From: an uncultured Marivita sp.
Lineage (GTDB): Bacteria > Pseudomonadota > Alphaproteobacteria > Rhodobacterales > Rhodobacteraceae
Assembly: GCA_947503115.1 (NCBI GenBank)
Contig: CANNCS010000024.1
Coordinates: 1 to 41,945, forward strand
Direction of reading: 5' to 3'
DNA length: 41,945 nucleotides
Position numbers and translations under genes: made by a program. Below the pieces are notes generated by a model. It made no database searches. It was not told the DNA's origin and saw only the letters and a list, made by a program, of their open reading frames with translations. Shown here piece after piece: positions 33,582 to 41,887 of the stretch; within the stretch, counting starts at the first letter, position 1; each line of letters begins with the position of its first letter.

Positions 33582-33884
33582 GGGAAACCTCGTTTTAAGA
33601 AGCCCAAGCCGTGCCAAGCGGCGCGGGCCAAGTCAACGGAAAGGATGTGAATTCAGACAAAAGGTGACGGAACGCCCACAGTTCGGGGCGGTAAAGCAAG
33701 ATCAGCTGTCTCGTCGGATATCAGTCAGATTTGTCATGCTGAGGTCATCAGGCAAAACCGATTGCAAAACAAGCCCCATTTTTCTCTGTTTCAAAAATAC
33801 CTCGGGGTCTGGGGCAGCGCCCTAGCCAGATTTTTCAAAAATCTGCAACGCCCCAGCGATGCGTCCTTGCACAGCGCAGTCCAG
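33582..33884. other. intergenic region between truA and argD
   Basis: About 300 bp with no convincing gene. The half next to argD should hold its promoter (minus strand), which I could not place securely. The half next to truA contains copy 2 of the structured repeat. Confidence 0.6.
33782..33866 (+). repeat. dispersed structured repeat, copy 2
   Basis: TTCTCTGTTT (33782-33791), CTCGGGG (33801-33807), GGGGCAGCGCCCT (33811-33823), a hairpin CAGATTTT-TCA-AAAATCTG (33827-33845) and GATGCGTCC (33858-33866), in the same order and strand as the copy at 29278-29381. The hairpin stem sequence differs from copy 1, but stem length (8 bp) and the TCA loop are the same. On the opposite strand it lies just downstream of truA. 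Confidence 0.7.
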
Positions 33885-34655
33885 TCACCCGCAGAACGGA
33901 TCGTCAGGATAGCCCACGCCCATCAAATACAACCCGTGCGGCGGACAGACCGGACCACAGGCTGCGCGGTCCCGCGCCTCCAATGCCTGCTTCACATCCA
34001 CCGGCTCCCATGCGCCCGAACCGACCCGTTCAAGCGTGCCAACAAAACTGCGAACCTGATTGTGCAGAAACGACCGCGCGCGCAGGCGAAATTGGAACTC
34101 TGTGCCCCACTCGGTCTCGACACAAGTGATGTCCAAAGCATCCAACGTCTTCACCGGCGACGCCGCCTGACACATGGTCGACCGGAACGTGGTAAAGTCA
34201 TGCAAACCAATCAGATGTCGCGCTGCTGCCTGCATCGGTCCAAGCTCCAGATCGTGCTTCACCTGCCAGACCTGCCCCGCCTCCAGCGTCAAGGGTGCAC
34301 GGCGCGGCACCAAGCGGAATAGATATCTCCGCTCAAGCGCCGTGAACCGCGCATGCCAATCCTCTGCAACCTCGGCCGCATCAACAATCGCCACCGGCAA
34401 CGGCTTCAGATGGTGGTTCAACGCCTCTGACAAACGGAACGGTGACCAGTCCTTGGCCAGATCGCAATGGCAGACCTGCTCACGCGCATGAACACCCGCA
34501 TCGGTGCGCCCGGCTGCGGCAATCGTGTGCGCGCCCGGCTCCAACTTCGCCAGAGCAGCTTCGATCGCGCCCTGCACCGATGGCTGGTCCGCCTGCCGCT
34601 GCCACCCGGCAAACGGCGCACCATCATATTCGACTTTCAAGGCAAATCTGGGCAT
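33885..34655 (-). CDS. truA: tRNA pseudouridine(38-40) synthase
   Basis: A 256-residue TruA: [14 protein letters not shown] (7-20), catalytic Asp52 in [10 protein letters not shown], and Phe-Leu-His-Asn-Gln-Val-Arg near the C-terminus. It modifies uridines 38-40 in the anticodon arm of many tRNAs. It is divergent from the ycjX gene across a 66-bp gap; no coding neighbour is close downstream. Confidence 0.96.
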   Translation of the reverse strand: MPRFALKVEYDGAPFAGWQRQADQPSVQGAIEAALAKLEPGAHTIAAAGRTDAGVHAREQVCHCDLAKDWSPFRLSEALNHHLKPLPVAIVDAAEVAEDWHARFTALERRYLFRLVPRRAPLTLEAGQVWQVKHDLELGPMQAAARHLIGLHDFTTFRSTMCQAASPVKTLDALDITCVETEWGTEFQFRLRARSFLHNQVRSFVGTLERVGSGAWEPVDVKQALEARDRAACGPVCPPHGLYLMGVGYPDDPFCG

Positions 34656-34721
34656 GTGCCCCGCTTATCCTGACGATTTGCGCCGAACAATCCCCCTTGC
34701 GCAACACTAGTAACCGGGGAC

Positions 34722-36182
34722 ATGCGTCTTTATCTCTGGGGCCAACGCAAAGAAAAGAGGCCGCCCTTGGTCATTTCCACCATCGCCGACACTCTGACCC
34801 GAGGTTTTGAGAACGTCTCCGACACCGTGTCCGGCACGTTCTTCGAACCGACAATCCGGCTTGGTGTGACTGGACTGGCCCGCTCGGGCAAGACGGTTTT
34901 CATTACCTCGTTGGTGGCAAACCTGATGGATCGCGGTCGGATGCCCGGGCTTCTGGCGCAAAGCGAAGGGCGCATCCTGTCGGCCTATCTCCAGCCACAA
35001 CCAGACGACACGCTACCGCGCTTCGATTACGAAACCCATCTGGGTGATTTGACAGCGCGCGACCCGCACTGGCCCGACAGCACCCGTACGATCAGCGAAT
35101 TGCGCCTGTCATTGAAAGTCCGCCCATCAGGTTTGCTGTCAGGGCTTCAAGGCCCGCGGACCATACATCTCGACATTGTGGATTATCCCGGTGAGTGGTT
35201 GCTTGATCTTGGCTTGCTCGACAAAAGCTACAGCCAATGGTCTGAAGAAACACTTAAACGCATCGACAACCGCGATCTGGCCCGCGACTACCTCATGTTG
35301 GCCCGCGCCGAGGACATGTCCGCGCCTCTGGAAGAACCTCGCGCACAAAAACTGGCGGCCAGCTTTACCGCCTACCTGACCGCGGCGCGACAATCCGGCT
35401 TCTCGGATTGCACACCCGGTCGTTTCTTGCTGCCCGGCGATCTTGCCGGCAGCCCGGTTCTGACTTTCGCCCCCCTGCCGCCCACGCCGAACCCACCCCG
35501 CAAATCGCTGGCGCGTGAGATGGAGCGGCGCTTCGAAGCGTATAAATCCCAAGTCGTCAAACCCTTCTTCCGCGATCACTTTGCCAAGATCGACCGTCAG
35601 GTCGTGCTGGTCGATGCCTTGGGCGCGATCCACGCGGGCCCACAGGCGGTCGAGGACATGCGGCACGCGATGTCAGACATTCTGAGCGCCTTCCGTCCCG
35701 GCCAAAACCAGTTCCTAGCACAGCTTTTGCTCGGCAAACGGGTCGAAAAGATCCTCTTTGCTGCCACCAAAGCCGACCACCTGCATCACACGCAACACGC
35801 CCGCCTGACCGCGATCATGGAGGCGCTGACCCGCGATGCCCGCGACCGCGCGCAGTTTGCAGGCGCCAAGACCAGTGCTGTGTCCATCGCGTCCCTGCGT
35901 GCCACCGTCGAGGAAATGCGCGCCCATAACGGCACCGACCTGCCCTGCGTTCGCGGCACGCTTCTCGAAAGTGGCAAACAAGCCGCCTTTTATCCCGGTG
36001 AACTGCCACAAGATCCGACCCACCTGCTTGGCCCCGCGCGCGACGGTGCCGCAAAATGGTTGGATCAGGAATATCAGGTCATGCGGTTTGCCCCCGCGCA
36101 ATTGAATCTCAAACCGGGCGACGGCCCGCCGCATATCCGGCTTGATCGCGCCGCGCAGTTCCTGATCGGAGACCGTCTGTGA
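34722..36182 (+). CDS. YcjX family P-loop GTPase-like protein
   Basis: A 486-residue protein with P-loop Gly-Leu-Ala-Arg-Ser-Gly-Lys-Thr (51-58) close to the N-terminus and later Leu-Asp-Ile-Val-Asp-Tyr-Pro-Gly-Glu-Trp (Walker B/switch region, about 149-158) and a Ala-Ala-Thr-Lys-Ala-Asp motif (nucleotide base recognition). These are the YcjX (DUF463) hallmarks. The start is uncertain: ATG 34722 is used, but TTG 34767 has a better Shine-Dalgarno (AAGAGG) and gives an N-terminus nearer the family's. In E. coli ycjX and ycjF lie together in the phage-shock regulon; here they are separated by a GNAT gene but still coupled. A role in envelope stress is inference. Confidence 0.9.
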   Translation: MRLYLWGQRKEKRPPLVISTIADTLTRGFENVSDTVSGTFFEPTIRLGVTGLARSGKTVFITSLVANLMDRGRMPGLLAQSEGRILSAYLQPQPDDTLPRFDYETHLGDLTARDPHWPDSTRTISELRLSLKVRPSGLLSGLQGPRTIHLDIVDYPGEWLLDLGLLDKSYSQWSEETLKRIDNRDLARDYLMLARAEDMSAPLEEPRAQKLAASFTAYLTAARQSGFSDCTPGRFLLPGDLAGSPVLTFAPLPPTPNPPRKSLAREMERRFEAYKSQVVKPFFRDHFAKIDRQVVLVDALGAIHAGPQAVEDMRHAMSDILSAFRPGQNQFLAQLLLGKRVEKILFAATKADHLHHTQHARLTAIMEALTRDARDRAQFAGAKTSAVSIASLRATVEEMRAHNGTDLPCVRGTLLESGKQAAFYPGELPQDPTHLLGPARDGAAKWLDQEYQVMRFAPAQLNLKPGDGPPHIRLDRAAQFLIGDRL

Positions 36183-36619
36183 CCGTGCTCCGCCCTGCAA
36201 CACCGCTTGATGTTGGCCGTGTCGGCGCAATTCTTTCCGCGTGGATCGACGAAACCCCGTGGATGCCCCGCATCCACACCCGAGCCGAGGATATCGGTTT
36301 TGCCGGCATGATGGTGGACCGTGGCTGGGTGACCGTTTCCGAAAACGAAACAATCACCGGTTTTCTGGCGCGCAATGGCGACGACATCCATGCACTTTAC
36401 ATCGCCCCCACCGCACGCGGGAAAGGTGTCGGGTCATGCCTTCTGATCGACGCGATGGATCAAGAGGACCAACTCACACTCTGGACCTTTCAGGCCAACA
36501 CCCGCGCGCAGGTGTTTTACGAACGTCACGGCTTTACCCCCGTCGAACACACCGACGGCGCAGGCAATGACGAAGGCCTGCCCGACATCCGGTATCACTG
36601 GCAAAGGACGGACACATGA
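36179..36619 (+). CDS. GNAT family N-acetyltransferase
   Basis: A 146-residue acetyltransferase starting at a GTG that overlaps the ycjX stop (GTGA) and ending in an ATGA overlap with ycjF. Acetyl-CoA motif A is clear: Leu-Tyr-Ile-Ala-Pro-Thr-Ala-Arg-Gly-Lys-Gly-Val-Gly (about 74-86), and motif B follows with Phe-Tyr-Glu-Arg-His-Gly-Phe (113-119). The substrate is unknown. Its location between ycjX and ycjF, coupled at both ends, suggests it works with them, for example by acetylating one of them or an envelope component. Confidence 0.88.
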   Translation: MTVLRPATPLDVGRVGAILSAWIDETPWMPRIHTRAEDIGFAGMMVDRGWVTVSENETITGFLARNGDDIHALYIAPTARGKGVGSCLLIDAMDQEDQLTLWTFQANTRAQVFYERHGFTPVEHTDGAGNDEGLPDIRYHWQRTDT

Positions 36620-37623
36620 CCAACACCAAAGGCCCTGTCCTGTTTGATCTGGACGACGCTGCACCGACCCAAACCCCGGCAGAAGCACCCCCGGTCCCCG
36701 ATCTTCTTGAACCTTCACCACAAGGTCAGGCCATGAGCACGGTCGCCGCTCTTGCAGCACGGCCCGTGTCACGGCTGGCCCGCTGGTTCTGGTCGCTGCT
36801 CTTTGCGCTGGTCACAACCGTGGCCTCTGTCGCGGCGTGGAATTTCGTGACCACTCTGGTCAGCCAGAACCTTTATCTCGGCTACGCCGTTGCAGCGCTC
36901 TTTGCGCTGTTCCTTCTGGTCGTTTTCCTGATCGTGATCAAAGAGCTTTCGGCATTTGAACGCTTGGGCCGCATCGACCGCATCCAACACGCCGCCGAAA
37001 CCGCGCTCGCCAGCGAGGACCTGACCGCCGCCCGCGGTGTGGTCAAAGATCTGAACGGGCTCTATGCGTCCCGCGACGACACCAAGTGGGGCCGCGACCG
37101 CCTCAAAGACCGCGAGGCCGACATGTTCGATGCCTCCGCTCTCATTGCACTGGCCGATCACGAACTCCTTGGCCCGCTCGATGCTGCCGCCCGGCGCGAG
37201 GTCGAAGCCGCCGCACGCCAAGTCGCCACCGTCACAGCCCTTGTGCCTCTGGCGCTGGCCGATGTGGTCGCAGCCCTTGGCTCCAATATCCGTATGATCC
37301 GCCGCATCGCCGAAATCTACGGCGGTCGCTCCGGCACGCTGGGCAGTTGGCGTCTGACCCGTGCCGTCCTGTCCCACCTTGTCGCCACTGGCGCTGTCGC
37401 AGTCGGTGACGACATGCTGGAACCGATCCTTGGTGGCTCCATCCTCGGCAAGCTTTCACGCCGCTTTGGCGAAGGGCTTGTGAACGGCGCGCTGACCGCC
37501 CGCGTCGGTGTTGCGGCGATCGAAGTTTGCCGCCCCCTGCCCTTTGCCCCAGGTAAGCGCCCCTCGGTTCGGTCGATCATCAAGACCGCGCTCTCTGGCC
37601 TTGTCAGCACCAAGAATCGCTGA
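36616..37623 (+). CDS. YcjF family membrane protein (DUF697/TIGR01620)
   Basis: A 335-residue protein with a Pro/Ala-rich acidic N-terminal tail (1-50), two membrane helices (about 57-80 and 86-109), and a C-terminal DUF697-like domain (about 180-335) with Leu-Val-Pro-Leu-Ala-Leu-Ala-Asp and Ile-Tyr-Gly-Gly-Arg-Ser-Gly motifs. This is the architecture of YcjF. It is the third gene of the coupled ycjX-GNAT-ycjF set. YcjX/YcjF function is poorly known; they are induced with phage-shock proteins in enterobacteria. Confidence 0.9.
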   Translation: MTNTKGPVLFDLDDAAPTQTPAEAPPVPDLLEPSPQGQAMSTVAALAARPVSRLARWFWSLLFALVTTVASVAAWNFVTTLVSQNLYLGYAVAALFALFLLVVFLIVIKELSAFERLGRIDRIQHAAETALASEDLTAARGVVKDLNGLYASRDDTKWGRDRLKDREADMFDASALIALADHELLGPLDAAARREVEAAARQVATVTALVPLALADVVAALGSNIRMIRRIAEIYGGRSGTLGSWRLTRAVLSHLVATGAVAVGDDMLEPILGGSILGKLSRRFGEGLVNGALTARVGVAAIEVCRPLPFAPGKRPSVRSIIKTALSGLVSTKNR

Positions 37624-37679
37624 ACCGTGTTTGATCCAGCGCATTGCAGGCCTCGCGCGGCTGGGTCATTCTGGATCAC

Positions 37680-38402
37680 ATGACCCAATTCCCCGGAGAC
37701 CACGGCCACAGCCAGGCCGAAATCGAAGCTCGGATCGACGCCCCGGCTGGGCGCGGCTACCTGCGCGACATCGTCTACGGCGCCATCGATGGATCGGTGA
37801 CCACCTTTGCCATCGTAGCCGGCGTTGCGGGTGCTGGTCTCAGCCCCTGGATTATCATCGCGCTTGGCATTGCAAACGTGCTGGCCGACGGGTTTTCAAT
37901 GGCTGCCGGCAACTACTCGGGCACCAAGGCCGAACTAGACGACGCCCGCCGTCTACGCGAGGTCGAGGAACGCCACATCCGCAAATACCCCGAAGGCGAA
38001 CGCAACGAACTGCGCGAGATTCTGCGCCGCAAGGGTCTGTCGGGCGATGCGCTTGATGGGGCGGTGGACCAAATCTCGCAGAACCGCGAACAATGGGTGC
38101 AACTGATGCTCGAAGGCGAATACGGATTGGCCTCGGTCGACCCGCATCCTTTCAAAGCCGCATGGGCCACGTTCACGGCCTTTCTAGCGGCGGGCATGAT
38201 CCCACTGTTACCCTTTCTCTTCGGCCTGAACGACGCCTTCCGCCTGTCAACCATCGCCACTCTGTTGACCTTCTTTGCCATCGGCGCTTTCAAATCGAAA
38301 TGGTCGTTGGCGCCGTGGTGGCGCTCGGGTTTGGAGACGCTGCTCATTGGGGGCACGGCAGCCGCCATAGCGTATTTTGTAGGAACCCTGTTCAACGTGT
38401 GA
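37680..38402 (+). CDS. VIT1/CCC1 family iron/manganese transporter
   Basis: From ATG 37680, 240 residues. Two hydrophobic segments lie at about 30-75 (Tyr-Gly-Ala-Ile-Asp-Gly-Ser-Val-Thr-Thr-Phe-Ala and Asn-Val-Leu-Ala-Asp-Gly-Phe-Ser-Met-Ala-Ala-Gly). A cytoplasmic Glu/Arg-rich helical domain (about 80-140) contains the Glu residues that form the metal-binding domain in VIT1. Three more membrane helices complete the protein. The family exports or sequesters Fe2+/Mn2+. It starts 57 bp after ycjF and may be cotranscribed. There is no visible metal-regulatory site. Confidence 0.88.
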   Translation: MTQFPGDHGHSQAEIEARIDAPAGRGYLRDIVYGAIDGSVTTFAIVAGVAGAGLSPWIIIALGIANVLADGFSMAAGNYSGTKAELDDARRLREVEERHIRKYPEGERNELREILRRKGLSGDALDGAVDQISQNREQWVQLMLEGEYGLASVDPHPFKAAWATFTAFLAAGMIPLLPFLFGLNDAFRLSTIATLLTFFAIGAFKSKWSLAPWWRSGLETLLIGGTAAAIAYFVGTLFNV

Positions 38403-38482
38403 ACTGTCTGGACGTCTGCCCCTGTCACTCCTATAACGCGCCGCATGACGCATCTCATCGCGATCATTATTCGAATTACATG

Positions 38483-38512
38483 CCCGGCGCTCTGAGCAAT
38501 CGAGCCGCCGGG
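38483..38512 (+). promoter_or_regulatory. GC-rich hairpin in the ileS leader
   Basis: CCCGGCG (38483-38489) pairs with CGCCGGG (38506-38512), 16-nt loop, about 70 bp before the ileS start. There is no T-run, and no T-box features (specifier loop, TGG-containing bulge) were seen. It could be the end of the upstream transcript or a leader structure. Confidence 0.35.
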
Positions 38513-38581
38513 ACAAGGCGTATGGACCACCGCGCCGATCCTCTCACACATTCCTGATCCGAACACCCGAGGACGCTCCAA

Positions 38582-41515
38582 ATGTGCGCCGATACACCTG
38601 AATACAAAGACACGCTGAACCTGCCCAAGACCGATTTCCCGATGCGTGCAGGCCTGCCAAAACGCGAACCCGAGTGGCTGAAAAAATGGGCCACGATGGG
38701 CATCTATGGCCGCCTGCGCGAGAAGGCTGCTCTCGCCCGGGAGGGCGAAAATGAAAACGCTCGCAAGCCGTTCACCCTGCATGACGGCCCGCCTTACGCC
38801 AACGGCCACCTGCACATCGGTCACGCGCTGAACAAGATCCTCAAGGACATGGTTGTCCGCTCCCAGCAGATGATGGGCCGCGACGCGCGCTATATCCCCG
38901 GTTGGGACTGCCACGGCCTGCCCATCGAATGGAAGATCGAGGAACAGTACCGCGCCAAGGGGCTCGACAAGGACGAGGTTGATGTCGTGGCCTTCCGTCA
39001 GGAATGCCGCAAGTTCGCCGAAGGCTGGATCGACATCCAGCGCGACGAATTCAAGCGCCTTGGCGTGACCGGAACTTGGGACAACCCGTACCTGACGATG
39101 AACTTCCGCGCAGAGCGGATCATCGCGGAAGAGTTCCAAAAGTTCCTGATGACAGGGACGTTGTATCAAGGGTCCAAGCCCGTGATGTGGTCGCCGGTGG
39201 AAAAGACCGCACTGGCCGAAGCCGAGATCGAATACCACGACCACAAATCCCACACGATCTGGGTGCCGTTTAAAGCGACCAACGGCGAAGGTGATCTGCA
39301 AGGCGTGAAGGTCGTGATCTGGACCACCACACCGTGGACCATCCCGTCAAACAAGGCGGTCGCCTACAACAACACCATTTCCTATGGCCTCTACGAAGTC
39401 ACCGGCCGCCCCGAGGAATGCTGGGCCCGAATCGGCGACCGCTACCTGCTGGCCGATGCGTTGGCCGAAGACGTGCTGGCCAAGGCGCGGCTTGAGCCGA
39501 CGATGTACCGCCGCCTGCGCGACGTGTCCGCTGATGAGCTGGACGCGCTGACGCTCGCGCACCCGCTTCACGGTGCCGACGGCGCGGATGGGTTCTGGGA
39601 TTACGACGTCCCGATGATCGACGGCGACCACGTCACCGACGACGCGGGCACGGGTTTTGTCCACACTGCGCCAAGCCACGGTCAGGAAGACTACGAAGCG
39701 TTTGTCGCCCGTGGTTGGATGGACCGGATGACCCACAACGTGGGCGAGGAATCTGAATTCCTGCCGCATGTGCCTTTCTTTGCCGGTCTCAAAGTGCTCG
39801 ACCACAAGGGCAAGGAAGGAAAAGCCAACACCGCCGTGATCGACAAGCTGGTCGAGGCGGGTGGCCTGTTGGCCCGTGGGCGCATGACCCACAGTTATCC
39901 GCATTCGTGGCGGTCCAAAGCTCCGGTGATCTACCGCAACACGCCGCAATGGTTCGCCGCCATCGACCGTGCAGTAGGCGACGGTCAAAATGACTACGGC
40001 ACCACGATCCGCGAACGGGCGCTGAACTCCATCGACCAGTTGGTCAAATGGACGCCTCAGACTGGCCGCAACCGCTTGTATTCGATGATCGAAGCCCGCC
40101 CTGACTGGGTGCTGTCCCGCCAGCGTGCGTGGGGGGTTCCGCTGACCTGTTTCGTCAAGAAAGGCGCGTTGCCAACCGACGACGACTTCCTTCTGAAGGA
40201 CGAAAAGGTCAATGCCCGCATCCTCGAGGCGTTCGAGGCCGAAGGCGCGGATGCGTGGTACAAGCCCGGCGCAAAAGAGCGATTCTTGGGCAACGACTAC
40301 AACCCGGCAGAGTGGGTTCAGGTGTTCGACATTCTGGATGTGTGGTTCGACTCCGGTTCCACCCATGCCTTCGTTCTGCGCGACCGCGAGGACGGATCCG
40401 AGGATGGCCTTGCCGATCTCTACCTCGAAGGCACCGACCAGCATCGCGGGTGGTTCCATTCGTCGATGCTTCAGTCCTGCGGCACGCGGGGCCGTGCGCC
40501 CTATCGCGGCGTGTTGACTCACGGGTTCACGCTCGACGAGAAGGGCAACAAGATGTCCAAATCGCTGGGCAACACCGTGGCCCCCGAGGACGTGACCAAG
40601 CAATACGGCGCAGACATCCTGCGCCTGTGGGTGGCACAGGCTGACTACACAGCAGACCTGCGCATCGGGCCGGAGATCCTCAAGGGTGTGGCCGACAGCT
40701 ACCGCCGTTTGCGCAACACCATGCGCTACATGCTGGGTGCTTTGAGCCATTTCGAAGAGACAGACCGCGTTGAGCCTGCGGACATGCCAGAGCTAGAGCG
40801 CTACGTGCTGCACCGTCTGGCGGAATTGGATGAGGTCGTTCGCAACGGCTATGACGCCTATGACTTCCAAGGTGTGTTCCAGCAGTTGTTCAACTTCTGC
40901 ACCGTGGAACTGTCGGCGTTCTACTTCGACATCCGCAAAGACGCTTTGTATTGCGACGGTGACACCCAGCGCCGCCGGGCCGCGCGGACGGTGATGGACA
41001 TTCTGTTCCATCGCTTGACGACATGGCTGGCGCCGGTGCTGGTGTTCACGATGGAAGATGTCTGGCTTGACCGTTTCCCGGGTGACGAGTCGTCCGTACA
41101 TTTGCAGGACATCCCGGAAACGCCCGCGTCGTGGAAAGACGAAGCGCTCGCTGCGAAATGGGCCAAGGTGCGCCGCGCCCGCCGCGCTGTGACAGCCGCG
41201 CTTGAAGTGCAGCGGACGGACAAGGTGATCGGTGCCTCGCTTGAAGCGGCGCCGGTGGTTCACATTGAGGACGCCGAAACGCTCGACGCGCTGAAGTCGG
41301 TGAATTTCGACGACATCTGCATCACATCGGGCATCGATCTCACAGGCGACCCGGCCCCGGCCGAGGCGTTCCGTTTGCCCGAAGTTGCAGGCGTTGGCGT
41401 GGTCTTTGAAAAGGCCGATGGTGACAAGTGTCAGCGGTGCTGGAAAATCCTGCCCGATGTCGGGACGCACCAGCATCCGGGCACCTGCCAGCGGTGCAAT
41501 GACGCCCTCGGATAA
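38582..41515 (+). CDS. ileS: isoleucyl-tRNA synthetase
   Basis: A 977-residue class Ia synthetase: HIGH-type motif His-Leu-His-Ile-Gly-His (76-81), editing-domain Trp-Thr-Thr-Thr-Pro-Trp-Thr region, Lys-Met-Ser-Lys-Ser (657-661), and a C-terminal zinc site with Cys950, Cys953, Cys969 and Cys972. These mark a bacterial-type IleRS. Length is slightly above the usual ~940. The start at 38582 follows GAGG. The last 17 bp overlap the start of the DUF3253 gene, with which it appears coupled. Confidence 0.98.
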   Translation: MCADTPEYKDTLNLPKTDFPMRAGLPKREPEWLKKWATMGIYGRLREKAALAREGENENARKPFTLHDGPPYANGHLHIGHALNKILKDMVVRSQQMMGRDARYIPGWDCHGLPIEWKIEEQYRAKGLDKDEVDVVAFRQECRKFAEGWIDIQRDEFKRLGVTGTWDNPYLTMNFRAERIIAEEFQKFLMTGTLYQGSKPVMWSPVEKTALAEAEIEYHDHKSHTIWVPFKATNGEGDLQGVKVVIWTTTPWTIPSNKAVAYNNTISYGLYEVTGRPEECWARIGDRYLLADALAEDVLAKARLEPTMYRRLRDVSADELDALTLAHPLHGADGADGFWDYDVPMIDGDHVTDDAGTGFVHTAPSHGQEDYEAFVARGWMDRMTHNVGEESEFLPHVPFFAGLKVLDHKGKEGKANTAVIDKLVEAGGLLARGRMTHSYPHSWRSKAPVIYRNTPQWFAAIDRAVGDGQNDYGTTIRERALNSIDQLVKWTPQTGRNRLYSMIEARPDWVLSRQRAWGVPLTCFVKKGALPTDDDFLLKDEKVNARILEAFEAEGADAWYKPGAKERFLGNDYNPAEWVQVFDILDVWFDSGSTHAFVLRDREDGSEDGLADLYLEGTDQHRGWFHSSMLQSCGTRGRAPYRGVLTHGFTLDEKGNKMSKSLGNTVAPEDVTKQYGADILRLWVAQADYTADLRIGPEILKGVADSYRRLRNTMRYMLGALSHFEETDRVEPADMPELERYVLHRLAELDEVVRNGYDAYDFQGVFQQLFNFCTVELSAFYFDIRKDALYCDGDTQRRRAARTVMDILFHRLTTWLAPVLVFTMEDVWLDRFPGDESSVHLQDIPETPASWKDEALAAKWAKVRRARRAVTAALEVQRTDKVIGASLEAAPVVHIEDAETLDALKSVNFDDICITSGIDLTGDPAPAEAFRLPEVAGVGVVFEKADGDKCQRCWKILPDVGTHQHPGTCQRCNDALG

Positions 41516-41735
41516 CGCCATCGCGGATGTCCTGCTTGACCTCGCGCATCAGCGCGGGGTCGGGAAAACCTTTTGCCCTTCCGAAGCTGCGCGGCGGCTG
41601 TCTGACGACTGGCGGCCCTTGATGCCCGAAGTGCGGCGGGTGGCGGCGACCCTTTCTTTGCGTGCGAGTCAGAAAGGCCAAACGGTCGATCCGGTCACAG
41701 CCAAAGGGCCGATCCGGTTTGGTCTGGACCTATGA
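41499..41735 (+). CDS. DUF3253 family protein
   Basis: A 78-residue protein starting inside the 3' end of ileS. The pattern Cys-Pro-Ser-Glu-Ala-Ala-Arg (about 25-31), Trp-Arg-Pro-Leu-Met-Pro-Glu-Val-Arg (36-44) and Gly-Pro-Ile-Arg-Phe near the end matches my memory of DUF3253, a small winged-helix-like domain. The function is unknown. The stop overlaps the next ATG (ATGA at 41732). The ORF upstream of 41499 is only the antisense-free extension through ileS and is not used. Confidence 0.75.
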   Translation: MTPSDNAIADVLLDLAHQRGVGKTFCPSEAARRLSDDWRPLMPEVRRVAATLSLRASQKGQTVDPVTAKGPIRFGLDL

Positions 41736-41887
41736 GCCGGTTTGAACAAGCTATTGAGTCTCCGCTTGGGCCGCTGACGCTGATCGCGGATACGGTGGGG
41801 ATCAGTGCGCTGGAATGGCGCGATGGACGGCGGGATGGGACACCTGTTCTGACGCAAGCTGCCGCACAGCTAGTGTTCCCCGCCTGA
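41732..41887 (+). pseudogene. truncated methylated-DNA-protein cysteine methyltransferase (ogt-like), 5' fragment
   Basis: The first ~46 codons (Met-Ser-Arg-Phe ... Ser-Pro-Leu-Gly-Pro-Leu-Thr-Leu-Ile-Ala-Asp ... Leu-Glu-Trp) read like the N-terminal domain of an Ogt-type O6-alkylguanine methyltransferase, ending near Thr-Gln-Ala-Ala-Ala-Gln-Leu. Intact proteins continue with a Tyr-Phe-x-Gly segment, a DNA-binding helix and the Pro-Cys-His-Arg acceptor. Here the frame instead reads a few unrelated codons and stops at 41887. The break is near 41870. If the element proposed there is an insertion sequence, the rest of the gene may lie beyond the window. Confidence 0.6.

Noticed and set aside
38403-38581. 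Possible T-box or leader peptide before ileS
   Set aside because: Only one simple GC hairpin is present; no T-box consensus, no Ile-rich leader ORF, and T-boxes are not expected in this group.
39347-40750. 467-residue open frame on the minus strand (and a 462-residue one at 37913-39301)
   Set aside because: Both are antisense to ileS and the VIT1-type gene, created by GC-rich codon bias; no recognisable motifs.
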